In this document: piece by piece, positions 10,523 to 22,564 of the stretch
Position numbering within the stretch: position 1 is the stretch's first letter
Layout: each line of letters begins with the position of its first letter
NCBI GenBank assembly: GCA_030142905.1
Contig: JASJOG010000024.1
Coordinates: 757,001 to 821,000 of the forward strand
Direction: 5' to 3'
DNA length: 64,000 bases
Origin: Heliopora coerulea
Lineage: Eukaryota > Cnidaria > Anthozoa > Scleralcyonacea > Helioporidae
The notes under the pieces: model-generated
What the model saw: only the letters and a program-made list of their open reading frames with translations
Told to the model about the DNA's origin: nothing
Database searches by the model: none
Made by a program: the position numbers and the translations under genes

Positions 10523-13500
10523 CAAGTATTTCAACAGCAGTGATAATTATACGATTAGTGGTCTCACTCACGGACTGGCATTAGTCTTGAAACTGAAACT
10601 AAAGCATACCCTGGAGAAAATGCGGAGAATATCGAACAGAAGTTCGGTTGAAGTATTGGAGTGTGCCGAATTTTTACTGTTAGTATGCACGAGACTCTTT
10701 GAATTTTCTAGAATTTTATACATTGTATTTTACAACACACGAAGAGATTATTTAATAGTAATGTTGGCTTAACTTGATGTTTATTATGACTTAAATTGTT
10801 ACTTATTTTGGTAATTTGTGTGCTTACGATTAGAAAAATATCTCTAATTACGTAGTATGACTAGCGTAAATTTTTTTTCCAAGTATGGTCCCTTTCCTTC
10901 GATAATTTTGTACTAAATTTGCAAACAGATTTATTTCGCCCCCCATTCCTGGCAGAGAGGTCTATTCTAGGTTATAAGTTGAGAGGCATGTTCTGGGTCT
11001 TACGACATAATGATGCAACCATTTCATGATTTCAAAACTAACTTCGGTGCTCGGTAAATATGACTCCATATCCAACAGGATGTAAATTTTATTTCGTCAG
11101 CAAAAACGTTGCGATAATCTAACAAGCTGTCCACTCAAAAGACCACAAGTAATCTGGAACGTTCTAACTCAGTTCAAATATTTTCTCACGAGAAATACTT
11201 TGTTGTGATTTTCCTTATTATGTTTCCACAGCAACTAAACCAATTCTTCCAGTTGTCTTGGCTCGATCCTGTAGTCCATTTAACGGCCATGACTGTAAAA
11301 TCTGTATAGTAACTGAGATTATTCCAAGAGTAGGATCTTGGTATAATTAAGATCCTAATGTAGAATGTCAAAAAACGCAATAGAAGATGTTTCCTAGGAC
11401 GATTACCAAACTTCTCCTTTCCCAGCTATTCAAATATTTTCTATTTCACGCCCTGATTCTTCAGGGTACTTCAATTTCTTTTCGTCCGCTCGAATGTTTA
11501 TATCTCAGGTTCAGCAATAACTACGTGAGCAATTATAATATTTACGATGAAAACCAAGAATATATCGTATTGTGTCTTACCGATTTGAAGATTTTATGAA
11601 CCCAGTCTACAACATAGCATTTTTACGCACTGAATGAACTGCTAACTAGAAAAAACAGAACTTACAAATACTTAAAATGACTAAAGCGATACCCATTCCC
11701 CAGCAGCAAGTGAAAGTGTTTAATCCATCTTGATGGTCTCCTTTTCGGTTTTTTCTTAAATATAACCAACTTCATGGACGTAGTTTCTTTTTCAGAAACA
11801 TCCTTGGGGTAAAATAAAGGAAAAAAAATTCATAGACGGGGCGTAGGATGAAGAAGAAAGGGAGAGAAGTTTAAAAATTCTGTGTGCACATGCTAGAGTG
11901 CAAAAATTGGATTTAGAATTTGGATTTTCTGCTGTTAGTAAAGCCAGTCATCGTCTCGATCTGTTCTTGGGGGGAAAAATGCGAAAAACTCAAAAACACT
12001 GTGATAAGATTTCGATAATGTGAAATCAGAACCCCGTCTGGAAATAAGTAGGGCAGCATTCCCATTGCCTTTTCCTCCTATGACCACCTGGCATGTTTTA
12101 TGCGCTATTATTGCACCGACATGAAGTTAAACCTATGTATTTCTCTCCAACAAACCACTAATTATCATTTACACATGAAGTAGTAGAGAACAGCTGCAAA
12201 ACTGCTATAACTCTGCTCGTCGATAAGTTGATATTATTCGATAACTTAAAAAGAAACTTTCTTAGAAAATAATATCCTTCAGCAAACAAACAAAAATACT
12301 TGAACAACAAAAATACGAGACCAGCAAGAAAAAACAAAGCAAACAAGCTGACCTCGTGTAAACGAATTTCATCAAGCAGAGCCGACAGTACAACTAATTT
12401 CTACTATAGCAGTTCCATTGTTGTTTTCTCAAGGAAAATGGTTTCTGATCAAGTGTTTACCAAGTTGTGAAAAATTGCTGGCTGTTGTATTCAGGATTGT
12501 CATACAGGAACGGGGAACTAACTGCTTGCCAATAAAAATAGTCAACAAGAAAACAAGGCATTATAAGCTAATTCTTAAATTCAACGATACCATTTATGCT
12601 TTCTTTATTAAATACTTATTGTCAGAGAATTCGACCCTAATTCAACAATTAAAAGTCAAACGCGGGATGCGTCTTAATTAAACATGATAATTCCACAATT
12701 TTTTCAATCTTAATAACAATTTATCAAGGTCTAATAAAGGAAAGCGGGCAGCTTTAGGCACAGTCATTTGACTTCGATGAAAAACTTACAGTAAGGAACC
12801 AAAGTTTCCATAAAAAGCGCTTGGTGAAATAGCATCGTGAAATATTAATTTCCTAAAGATTTCGACCTTTATTAAACATTGAAATAAGTGTTCAGATTAT
12901 CAATTCAGTGGTATGAAATGTTGATTCTTTGTTTTTCTCGAAACCATGGATTTGTCTGGGATTTCAGTAAGCAGGAGTTAGCACCGAAAATATGCACCGG
13001 TAAAATGCGCGTTAATAATCCCAAACGGAAATATAATCCAACGTTAATTACTAAGAATATAAAGAGCTTAGCTCTTTAGTGAACGTATGCACAACCTGGT
13101 TTATAACATCGTAGGTAACTTTTTCCCGTGGTTTTTCATGGAAGTTTCTTAAAAAAAGGGAGGGGGGGGGGAAGTAAAGAAAATGCAAAGAAATTTGTCG
13201 AAACATTTCTTTGAATTCCACGTTATTAACGTAGTACGTAACCAAATACCGGTTTCAGATATTCATGTATTCTTTTAAGATTTGTGCTGGCATGCAGACT
13301 TTCAATTGGATTAAGAATTGTCAGGGGTTTTCAAAGGATGACGTGAGTCTTACCAGACTGCCGTCGTTGAAAAAGCTGTTACCTACCCCAACAACATATC
13401 AAAAATCCATATTGTAAATTTAGTTCAGCCATGGTTGTATTTCCACGTCACCACCATCCAAATTTACTTTCTGACTAATTTAAAGTGCACCTTACCCCAG

Positions 13501-13950
13501 AAATGATATTAATTTTGTTTGAGAATCTGTTTTTTGTAATATGCGAATTACGTAAATGACGACTTCAGTTGTGACATCTAAGAGTCGAGTATCTCTTAGA
13601 AGTTATCCGTCTACTTAGAAACTGTGCATACTATTGCCATGCAAAGAACCAAACAAAACAATTACTTCACGGTTAAAGTTACGTTGTCACCGTTGGTACC
13701 AGTCAACAACGTTTTTTCTAACTTTAGCATTGTGATATAATAGTCTTCCTGCTGTTCATCTTCTAAAAGCTAGGATTTCTTCCATTAAAATGCTAGGGGA
13801 TAGGGACTGGAAGCTATTTTATTGACTTGACGACAACGTAACTTGGACGGTAGACAGGCAAATAAATATAGCGATTTCTTTTCAATACTTACAGTAAATG
13901 TTTTTAATACGGAGATATTCATATATCTGACTTATTCAACTTATTTACAG
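10523..13950. other. no gene recognised
   Basis: AT-rich DNA with scattered short open frames (61-91 codons) lacking motifs and a short poly-G run at about 13160. No exon continuing the ankyrin protein was found. Confidence 0.4.
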
Positions 13951-13959
13951 GATGGAACA

Positions 13960-14087
13960 AACATTGATATTGAAGCTTATATCCATTGCCCTCACGAGGT
14001 TGCCCTAACGCATCAAGTATTACAACTGATGCGTCATGGCAACCGAGCTGAATAGGGTAATGGAAACAGGTTTCAATATCGATGCTT
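13960..14087. repeat. foldback (MITE-like) hairpin, about 125 bp
   Basis: The left arm (from CATTGATATTGAAGC at about 13962) is complementary to the right arm (ending GTTTCAATATCGATG at about 14085). Both sides contain paired CCATTGCCCT/AGGGTAATGG, GAGGTTGCC/GGCAACC and ACGCATCA/TGATGCGT. An 11-nt loop separates them. Its open frames on both strands are by-products of this symmetry. Confidence 0.7.
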
Positions 14088-14475
14088 TTTCTCGATGAAT
14101 TCGTCCAGCCACTTGAATTTTTGTGTTTTAGAAACATTTAGTATAAGTATTAAAGAAAAATCACTTAAGCTGCCTCTCCTTGAACCGTTTTTTTAAGTTG
14201 GATTGTGTGTATTCATATCCCAAGTTTCCAGTGATTTTGACGCATAATTTTAATGATATACTTGACTTTTACGTTTTTCACAATGCTGTTTGCTGAAATT
14301 GAGTACTATGCTTAATTTATTTTACAAAAAAACCCGATTATCTCAAGAACGAAAATAGATGTCAAAGGACTATAAGCTTTATCCTCGACAAATCAAAATT
14401 CAATCAAATTCAAGACCATTATTGGAGTTAGGGGCACTTTAAAAAAATATTGCTGTGATAAATCAACAATTAACT

Positions 14476-14580
14476 CTTTCTCTGCGGGAGCTCTCCCCTT
14501 GACGAGATAAATCGTCTGACATTAGCCAGAGTAGAATACTAAAGTCTTATCGCGTTGGGAAAGATTTAAAGCGTTAAACT
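14476..14580. repeat. degenerate dispersed repeat (CGTCTGRCRTTAGCCAGAGTA type)
   Basis: Contains GACGAGATAAATCGTCTG followed by TTAGCCAGAGTAGAATACTA and CTCTGCGGGAGCTCTCCCC. The same word set occurs in one or the other orientation at about 44380-44560 and 45120-45190. It looks like a short degenerate minisatellite family. Confidence 0.5.
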
Positions 14581-15314
14581 AAACAACATTCTCGCATGTA
14601 AAAATGATATTGGTTGTAACATATCTTGCCTAATTGAAATTTTATTATCTCTAATGTTTAGTAGAATGGTGTTAATAGTCGTCTGTTGGCGCTATAGAAT
14701 ATCCTTCGATGCAAATGGTTGCGTATCTACGCTAGTGAATAAAATGAATTTTGAATAAAATTAATGTATTTTCGCATTAATGAGTTTGAGGTTGGCGTTA
14801 ATGGCAGAATATTTTCTGGTAATGAACAGCAAAAGGTGTAATATCACAGACAATTCAGGTATTTAGGATTACAGCGGAGTAGTTTGTTCTCCTCAGCTGT
14901 TCGGTAAGGCCGAAATATTCCTAAGCAATAACATTGCACCAACAAGTCAAGAGGCTAACGTTGTGGTGCAATAGGTCATCAAATTTCCTGATATCCGTTG
15001 AAAAGAACATTTAGTTTGAAAGACATGAAATTCAAGATACCCAAGTAAGGGTCGTCACCAGGGCGGGTTGTGAAGGTTGTACTTTCAGTCGTCTTGGAAT
15101 TGGCAAATATGGATTTACAATCACCGAAAAAAATGTTTGAATAACTTTGAAAGAAAGCTCAATTATAAAGTTCAAATAGAAAATTGCACGTTGAAAATTA
15201 GATTCCAACCAAACCCAAGGACGCAAAAATTGTGCTAAAAAAGTAAGCCACTTGCCACAAATGTGTCGCGATCATTCCCCGTGTCGTAAGGGTTCACTGG
15301 TCTATGTATATAAA

Positions 15315-15424
15315 CTGCACTACAAGAATGAAGTTAAAATCTTTACTGGTAACGTTCCAGGGCACAGTTTCGTGCCCCGAAACGTTACCAGTAAAGATTT
15401 TTAAATCTCGTTCTTGTTGTGCAG
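15315..15424. repeat. long inverted repeat (hairpin), about 110 bp
   Basis: CTGCACTACAAGAA at the left pairs with TTCTTGTTGTGCAG at the right. Inside, ATCTTTACTGGTAACGTT pairs with AACGTTACCAGTAAAGAT, and the apex is GGGCAC...GTGCCC. The arms are nearly perfect, which implies a young foldback element or terminal part of a transposon. Confidence 0.75.
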
Positions 15425-15473
15425 TCTATTGAGTCTTTGGAACGATTCCAAGAAAGCTGGCGCTTGTTCATTT

Positions 15474-15630
15474 ATATATATATATATATATATATACCTG
15501 TAGACGGAACCGTTTCGGCCTATTGGGCCTCATCAGTGCAGTGCTGACGAGCAGGATGGAGAACCCTACATTATATAGGCAACTCAAATGTTCTACGTTT
15601 GTGGTACATCAAAGCCATGCCATATATATA
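15474..15630. repeat. (TA)n run and Penelope/foldback-type repeat
   Basis: A (TA)n tract of about 22 bp is followed by CGTTTCGGCCTATTGGGCC and CATCAGTGCAGTGCTGACGAG. Words of the form CGTTTCGGCC...CATCAG are common in terminal repeats of Penelope-like elements. The assignment is by resemblance only. Confidence 0.35.
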
Positions 15631-15632
15631 AA

Positions 15633-15777
15633 GAAAATGGTGTGACAAAAAGAAGACCAGTGTAGAACAACCACTCGTTCCTTTCAAATAAATAACGTTT
15701 GTGTGTGAAATAAAACGTTATTTATTTGAAACGAACGAGTGGTTGTTCTACATTGGTCTTTTTGTCACACCATTTTC
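15633..15777. repeat. long inverted repeat (hairpin), about 145 bp
   Basis: AAAATGGTGTGACAAAAAG pairs with CTTTTTGTCACACCATTTT. Inside, AACAACCACTCGTT pairs with AACGAGTGGTTGTT, and AAATAAATAACGTTT pairs with AAACGTTATTTATTT. The loop is about 10 nt. Together with 15315-15424 it forms a cluster of foldback DNA. Confidence 0.78.
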
Positions 15778-15921
15778 TATATAATCGATACTTGTGTTCG
15801 ATCATACTTTTGGTACAGATATATATATAATGAGATTAAGAAAATGGACAAGAAATAATGAAAAAGGAACTAAGGTGCTGTTACTCGAGTTTCACGTACC
15901 ACGATCATCAGACAGCAAATC

Positions 15922-16022
15922 GTGTATATGTGTGTATGTGTGTGTATATATGTATATACACACACATTCATATACACTATATACATATACATATTACATA
16001 TACATATACATATACATATTAT
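15922..16022. repeat. TG/TA/CA microsatellite
   Basis: Alternating TGTG, TATA, CACA and (CATATA)n words. It is low complexity, and the open frames across it are artefacts. Confidence 0.85.
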
Positions 16023-18300
16023 ACATCAAAGAGAGGGCACGAAAAAAGCGTAAGAGCAAGTCTAGATTTTTGAGTGCTCTCCCAACTTCTCAAGTGCATC
16101 CATAACTCTATGGAGCACGCCAAATCGTGAACCATTTCTTTTATAACATAGAATCAGACACAAAATCGCGGAAAACAAGCTTTATTTCGCTGATTAAAAA
16201 CTGCTTTCTCCTTACGTAAGCCAAAAGTTCCAAACTTTTGGATTGCCCGCTTTAACATCCGGTGCTCCTCAAGGCCTCGGGTTTCGATTTTTTTCGCAAT
16301 AATTACTCACAAAGCAAGTGTTTTTCTCTGGATTAAACTGAGGTTTTTGAAGAAAACGTAACAGTTTGAGAAAATGTATTAGGTAGTTATTTCAATTTTG
16401 TACTTTTTATATTTAGCTTTTTCATATTTTATGGCTTTAAATTGATGTAAGTCACAGGAAGTGCTACTAGGTTGTTTTCTGTTTACAGTTTGTCTGAAAC
16501 GTTTGTGTTTACTTTAAGTATTGCATGACCTCCACCTTTATTGAAATGTTGTCACTGACCAGTTTGTTCTTCTTTTTGTTTTCACCGAGTTTTTTTTGCT
16601 AAAAGTGAATGCATTTCTTCGTTGGGCAAACAGGCGAAACGTTTCGTTGGTCGAGTAGATTCGTATTTTTTGAAAGTATTTTGCTTGTTTACATTAGGCT
16701 AAAACATTTCTTCCTCACTAAAGTCCAGCCCAAATGTTGGTTCGAAATCTGTTACACACTTCCAGCTGTCGATGTTTCCTTTCGCCATTTGACAACTCGC
16801 TTATTTGACTGTCTAATAATTTTCTCTAGAATTTTTTAGTCTTTCGAAATGTTTTCCCGCGGTTTTTTCCGTACTCCATCGAGATTTGGAGCACGCAAAG
16901 CATCCAATCAGAAAATTTTACTTTATGGTAAACACATGAATATTTGACAGTTGGATACGGACGAAGGATTAACTTAAATGCAAACTAAACCTTTCCATTT
17001 TCTATTGTTAATCCTGAAGAGACAAAAATGGAAAATGATACCCGGTGTAGTTAGATCAAAACCTAACCCGTCATGATCGTGTTGAAAATATCCACAAAAA
17101 ACTTAGAACACAAAGCTTCCGGTACCCTGTGGATTCAGGTCATACCCATCGAATGTTTAAAGATAATTTATATTTATATAATCTAATCACATTTTGATTA
17201 CTGTTCATCTATATGAGACAACACCAGCAAAGATCTAAAAGATAAATTACAAGAATTTCAGAACTGGAGTGTTGGAATTTTTACGCACTCTAGTTGCGAA
17301 TTGGTGAATCAGGTGTGCAAACGCCGCTTGAAGAGCAGTGGAAATTAAATAATGCATGTAGTTTAATATATTATCGTTTGACTTCTTAATTCTCAAGAGA
17401 ACCTCAACATGGATTCGAATACAAGGACCTTGCTTAACGGTCTTTTAATTGCCAACTCGACCAAAGACTTATGCGGTCCGAAGAAAAACAAATGATTGGG
17501 TCTTTCCTCACAAAACTTCAGGGAGGTTGACCGTTCAGAAAAAAAGGATCCATAAGATTTATCTGTGCAAAATACCAGAGAGGGTTAACGTTACCAGGTC
17601 TTTCATCTGGTTTATAAAGAAATATCACTGTTCTATATGGCTAGTTCTCAAGTTTCCCAGTGACTGTACGGGCTCTAGAGAAGCGGACTCGTCTCTCTCA
17701 GGCTGGCCCTGGATAAACTGTCCTGTTTTCTATCTCTGGGCGGGCCTGCTTATTTTTAGCATTGTCACCAGGCATTGTTACGAGCCACGTGATTTACGAG
17801 CTCTCTCAAATTGAATAGGACAGATCTCGTAGTACCACGAAATAGTTTAATTTCTACGGTGGGTAACAGAGATTGAGCTCATTATTGGTGGGTTGCATTG
17901 TGGCCATGTTGGTCTTTTAACAAACGAATATGAACTGTTATTGCTTGTGGACGCCAACTTGGCCACCATATCTTTGTCTTAAGAATCTTTTGGAAATGGC
18001 AGGGATTAGCAACAGCAGAAGAGGTGGGGGTAGCAACCACAACAACAAAAAATATCACGGTGAAAATAAAAGAAATAAATAGTCCATTTTTAAATCAGCT
18101 TACTGCAGAAGACATATTTCTGACTGAACTTGAAGATTAAAAGTGAATGTACTTTTTGACTACATGTCAGTGAATAAAAATGTCACCACGAGTAAACTTC
18201 ACAGTTCCAAAACCTTCAAAAAATTCAATTACAGAATGTTTGCCATGATATAAGCACCTACGCCAGTTAAATTTCTCTGAATTGACGAGGAATGTAAAGC
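16023..18300. other. no gene recognised
   Basis: Contains open frames of 76 codons (16609-16839) and 121 codons (17449-17814) without recognisable motifs. They may be chance frames or parts of repeats. A small hairpin CCAAAAGTT/AACTTTTGG lies at about 16220. Confidence 0.35.
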
Positions 18301-18304
18301 CCTG

Positions 18305-18690
18305 ATCGTGACCGAACGCGGGGCCCGGAAGCCCTCTGGCTTCTAACAAAATGGGACCCTAGCGAGTGAGGCGACCAAGCCTTGTGCTGGGTAGGGCGTA
18401 GGGCCCCCATGGGGTCCAGGAAGTCAAACCTCTGGTGGGATCCAGGGCACAAAGTCACCGGCGCCAGTGCTATTTTAGAATTTTAAAAGCTCTAAGAATT
18501 GAGTTCAGCGACACATTGACATGATCACATCAAAAATTACAATAAAACAAAGTTTTAAACATCAATTTTTGTGAGAAGTTAACACTAACGGATTTTCTAC
18601 CAAGACGTGTCGATCGTGATGCAGCAGTGGGGCCCCTCTGGGTCGATGGTCCCCTGCCCACCAGGTGAGAGCGCATAGGCGGAACACCAT
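18305..18690. repeat. GC-rich repeat-like segment upstream of CR1
   Basis: Two GC-rich patches (GGGGCCCGGAAGCCCTC at about 18319 and GGGGCCCCTCTGGG at about 18629) flank AT-rich DNA, much like the ends of the hAT MITE at 6875-7188. They may be remnants of a similar element; boundaries and duplications could not be set. The CR1 5' end must lie near the right side of this block. Confidence 0.3.
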
Positions 18691-18705
18691 AGGAATATCA
18701 ATCAG

Positions 18706-20289
18706 GTGGCCTCAAGCAAGGAAAATCGTGAGGATGCAATCGCAGATGTTAAAGGAATTGATAACCCAACTTGCGAAGGCGCCCACAAGGATGTCAAAAG
18801 CCTAAATTATGACGGCAAACGTCTTAAATGGCAAGGAGACCTTAATGGTTTAAAGAAATACATTAAGGAATCTGTTGGTCTTCAAGGAAAGTGGACTTCT
18901 CCGAATGGAAATGCAAAAAAGTTCAAAGCTATGAACAAAGCTATCACTATAACCTGGTATTCACGAAAACAGAATACACTGACATTCCAGGGAAAGGATG
19001 GCGATGACCTTAAATGTAAACTCATAAACAAGATTGAGACAGAACTAGCTACCGAATCTACCCGTGAAAATCTGTTAACCTCATCGGAAAGATTAAAGAA
19101 TTCTGCTTTGTCGACCGCTAGTGCCTCCGATTTTGTGGAAATTAATCAGAGTCCCAGTGTGTTATTGGTAGAGCCTGAGTGATAAGTGATAATCGAAGCA
19201 ACTAACATCAGCACCATTTTAGATGAAGATAACGGGCGAAATCAAAGTCCATTAACTCCTCTGATAAACAACGTCAATGGAGCGTGCTCCATAAATAGGA
19301 GTCTTGAAGCAGATATCGAGGGATTGAAATTGGAATTAGCGATTCTCCAAAGGCAAATGGAAGCTAATTCAATGAAAATTACCCGAACGAAATCACGTTT
19401 TGCCCCTATAAAGGTTAGTGAAAAATCTACTGAAGAAATACAAATAATGTTATTGAAGGAGAAATGTCACAAACGAGAACAGACAATACTTTCACTAGAG
19501 GATCGCTCTAAAGCAGCAGAACAAGGAAGGAACTCACTAAGGCTTGCGTTGTGCATTCTTATGCAAAACCAGAACTATCAAAGATCCGAACAAACTTCTA
19601 ATGCATTTCTCGAGGTAAAGAAACAAAAATCTAAAAGTGGGGTAAGGCAACAGAAAGACTTGAAAAATCAATCAACCGCTCTGATTGAGGCCCAAAACCG
19701 CTTTTTTCCTCTTGAAATTGACATCGAAGAAGAAGATTGTGCAGAAGACGACCCTGTAAACCATAAAAGTGACAAAACAACAGAATTAGCTAGGAAAAAC
19801 GTTGAGATAAAAAAGATTAAAGCTAGGAAGACTTCAAAGACACCAACCGAATCTCCAATCAGAGAAATACGAACACAGCGTACAACGGTAATGATTGGCG
19901 ATTCAATAATCAAAAATCAGTGTGGTTGGGAATTGGGCAAAGTGGTGAGGCATCGCGTCGTCGTAAAATCATTTCCAGGGGCGAAGAATCATGACATGGC
20001 ACACTATATAAAGCCAAGTATACAGAATCAGCCTGATGAGATAATCTTACACTGTGGAACGAACGATCTTCAAATAACCAAAGCGAAAGTCGTTACAGAG
20101 GGTATCATAAACTTGGCAAAACAAATTGAAAACGAAGCAGACTTGCCAACTAAGGTAACTATTTCTGAACTTGTCTGTAGATCAGATTCTATTCTTAACA
20201 ACAAAGTAAGCCAAGTTAGTAAAAGCTTTCGAAATACTGCAGGCAGAATGACTGGGGTCTTATTAGTCACGCAAATATTACTGTGAAAG
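18706..20289 (+). pseudogene. CR1 ORF1 (nucleic-acid-binding part plus SGNH-esterase-like domain), broken by two stops
   Basis: The frame runs 18706-19182, hits TGA TAA (19180-19185), then continues in the same frame to 20289. The first part carries LKWQGDLNGLKKYIKESVG and GKWTSPNGNAKKFKAMNK, a conserved block of cnidarian-type CR1 ORF1 proteins. The middle (about 19280-19800) is charged and probably coiled-coil. The last third has VMIGDSIIKNQ, then HCGTNDLQ. These match the GDS block and the GxND block of SGNH hydrolases, which CR1 ORF1 proteins often carry. The role in retrotransposition is thought to be membrane or RNP related. Without the two stops it would be a single 528-codon ORF. Confidence 0.82.
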
Positions 20290-20335
20290 ACCTTAACAAA
20301 GGTGGCATTCACTTATTCCCGTCGGCAACGCAACC

Positions 20336-21115
20336 ATGTTCAGTAATCTTATAAAATATCTAAATCGAACTCCTAAACCACTGCATCCCTTTAATAATCC
20401 TTGTATTGTCTCACCAGCCACGGTCGTTTCTAGCAGCTCTACCCAAAATTCAGTGTCCTCCACAGTAAATGATCAGGAAACCAAGCTAGACTTCAATCTA
20501 CCTCAGATCAAGGGTTTCAAAATCGTTGCTCTCAATATAACTAGTTTACTCAGACATATAAACGAGTTTCGTGTTCAAATGTTTAATAAAATATTAGATA
20601 TATTAATAATTAACGATACTCGCCTTAATGATACTTGTTGTGAACCTGAGTTTCATATCGATAGCTACTCTGTTATTACTAAGAATAGAAATAGACAGGG
20701 AGGAGGGGTTGCAATATACATACATGACCAAATAGATTTCATAAATAGAAAAGATCTCCAAAATGAAAATTTGAAATTCTTGTGGGTGGAAATTAGGAAA
20801 CCAAAGACGAAGCTATTTCTTGTTAGTACCTGGTATAGGCCACCAAACTCTTCTATTAATCTCTTTGTAGATTTCGAAGCTATTCTTGAAAAAATTGAAG
20901 CACTAAATATTGAATCACACATTCTAGGAGATTTTAATTGTAATGTTGCAACCGCCTCCCGGGATGGATATACTACAAAATTACTTGAACTTTGTGACTT
21001 ATATCAATACTCTCAGCTAATTAATGAACACACCCAAGTGACAAGGACCACTTCTACTTTAATAGACCTTTTTCTAACAAATGAACCTAGTAAATTCAAT
21101 ACATCTGGTGTGTAA
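20336..21115 (+). pseudogene. CR1 ORF2, AP-endonuclease-like domain
   Basis: About 260 codons of exonuclease-endonuclease-phosphatase fold. The start of the domain is FKIVALNITSLLRHINE (LNI/VNS block). It continues with LIINDTRLND (normally ETKL, here D in place of E), GGGVAIYIHD, TWYRPPNSS and LGDFNCNVA, the GDFN block that contains a catalytic Asp/Asn. This domain nicks target DNA to prime reverse transcription. The frame ends at a TAA where homologs continue to SDH: the bases just after encode DLSDHSLIY in the same element, so decay has cut it. Confidence 0.85.
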
Positions 21116-21413
21116 CATACTGATCTAAGCGACCATAGTTTAATATACTGCGCCAGAAAGCTTGTAACGCCCTGTGTTAAGCCAAAAGTTATAAGATTTA
21201 GGAGTTACAAGCATTTCGATTTGGACCGTTTTCTAATGCACATTAGCCAAGCTCCATGGGATCAAATTGAGCCCTATAATGACCCCATAAAGGCATGGCA
21301 GCTTTGGAAAAACATGTTTTTAAAAGCCGCTGACTGGCATACTCCTATAAAGTCGAAACGTGTTAAGAACTCATCTACCCCGTAGTTAACCTCCGAAATA
21401 AAAAATCTGATGT

Positions 21414-22560
21414 ATGAGAGGCCGATTGAAACGAATTGCAGTCATACAAAACACAGAATCCGACTGGACAGCCTACAAGTGTGCCACGAATCGTATAAAC
21501 AAATCTATAAAATACAATAAGGCTCATTACTACAGTAATTTCTTTTCTATAAATTCCAGCGATATGCGTAGAACGTGGAAGGAAATAAATTCTATCCTGT
21601 CCAAGGACAATAGATATCGTGTTGAACCTACTAAGTTGGAGGTAAATGGAGCTACATTGCAAAATCCATTCGATATCGCAAATGCTTTCAATCAGCATTT
21701 TGTCGCTATCGGGCCGGACCTAGCTTCTTCCATTCCATCTCCAAATACTGATTTCAGAAATTATGTAAAACAAATTCAACTTTCGAATTAACGCAATTAT
21801 CACAATCTGAGATCATTAAGATTATTAATAATTTGCACATTAACAAGGCCAGTGGCCTCGATACTATTCCAGCTAATCTGTTAAAGTATAGTGCCAATTA
21901 CGTCTCTAAATTCTTGACACATATTTTCAATCTGTCTATAGACAAAGGAATTTTACCTTTCGACTGGAAAAATGCGAGAATATCTCCTATTTTTAAAGAT
22001 GACTCCAAAACAGATCCTAACTAATTATCGTCCAATCTCATTACTTCCAGCCATAATCAAGGTACTTGAAAGGGCTCTATTTAATCAGGTATATAATTAT
22101 ATAATTCGTAACAACATTTTAGCAAAGTCCCAATCAGGATTTAGGCCTTTACACTCAACTGTAACGGTACTGTTGGATGCCACAAATGAATGATTACTGA
22201 ATATTGATAATGGTCTAATTAATGCAGTCTTGTTCCTCGATCTCAAAGCTTTTGATACTATCGACCATGATATCCTTTTAGCAAAACTAAATCTTTATGG
22301 GTTTCAATCAAAAGCATTGGCGTGGGTGGCAAATTATCTTTTTAATCGCACTCAAAAGACGCAAGTCCAAGGAGTGCTATCCGATTGCTATACTGTCAAA
22401 TGTAGAATACCACAAGGATCAATTCTTAGTCCTTTTTCTTATTATATATTAATGATTTGCCAAACTGTGATTTATCATCCAGAGTACGTATGTATGCTGA
22501 TGATACTAATCTTACGTGTGCCTAAGCCGACCAATCTGAAATGTCTAATGTGCTAAACAA
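21414..22560 (+). pseudogene. CR1 ORF2, linker and reverse-transcriptase fingers/palm, several frameshifts
   Basis: Pieces in changing frames give the linker (21414-21791), then HINKASGLDTIPANLLK and FDWKNARISPIFK (21833-22024), NYRPISLLPAIIKVLERALF and SQSGFRPLHST (21972-22193), FLDLKAFDTIDHDILL and RIPQGSILSP (22230-22460). In another frame come RMYADDTNLT, the YADD catalytic box, at about 22485-22515. These are RT blocks 0-5. At least three frameshifts are needed, so no active polymerase can be made. The pieces would read as one ORF2 in an intact relative. Confidence 0.85.
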
Positions 22561-22564
22561 GGAC

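Noticed and set aside
13843..14055. Possible second exon of the ankyrin gene after an apparent acceptor TTTACAG
   Set aside because: The phase does not fit the likely donor at 10507, and the segment is one arm of a foldback hairpin (13960-14087), which explains the open frames on both strands.
17449..17814. 121-codon plus frame
   Set aside because: No motif, no splice or homology support and no obvious codon bias. It could be chance, so it is not called as a gene.
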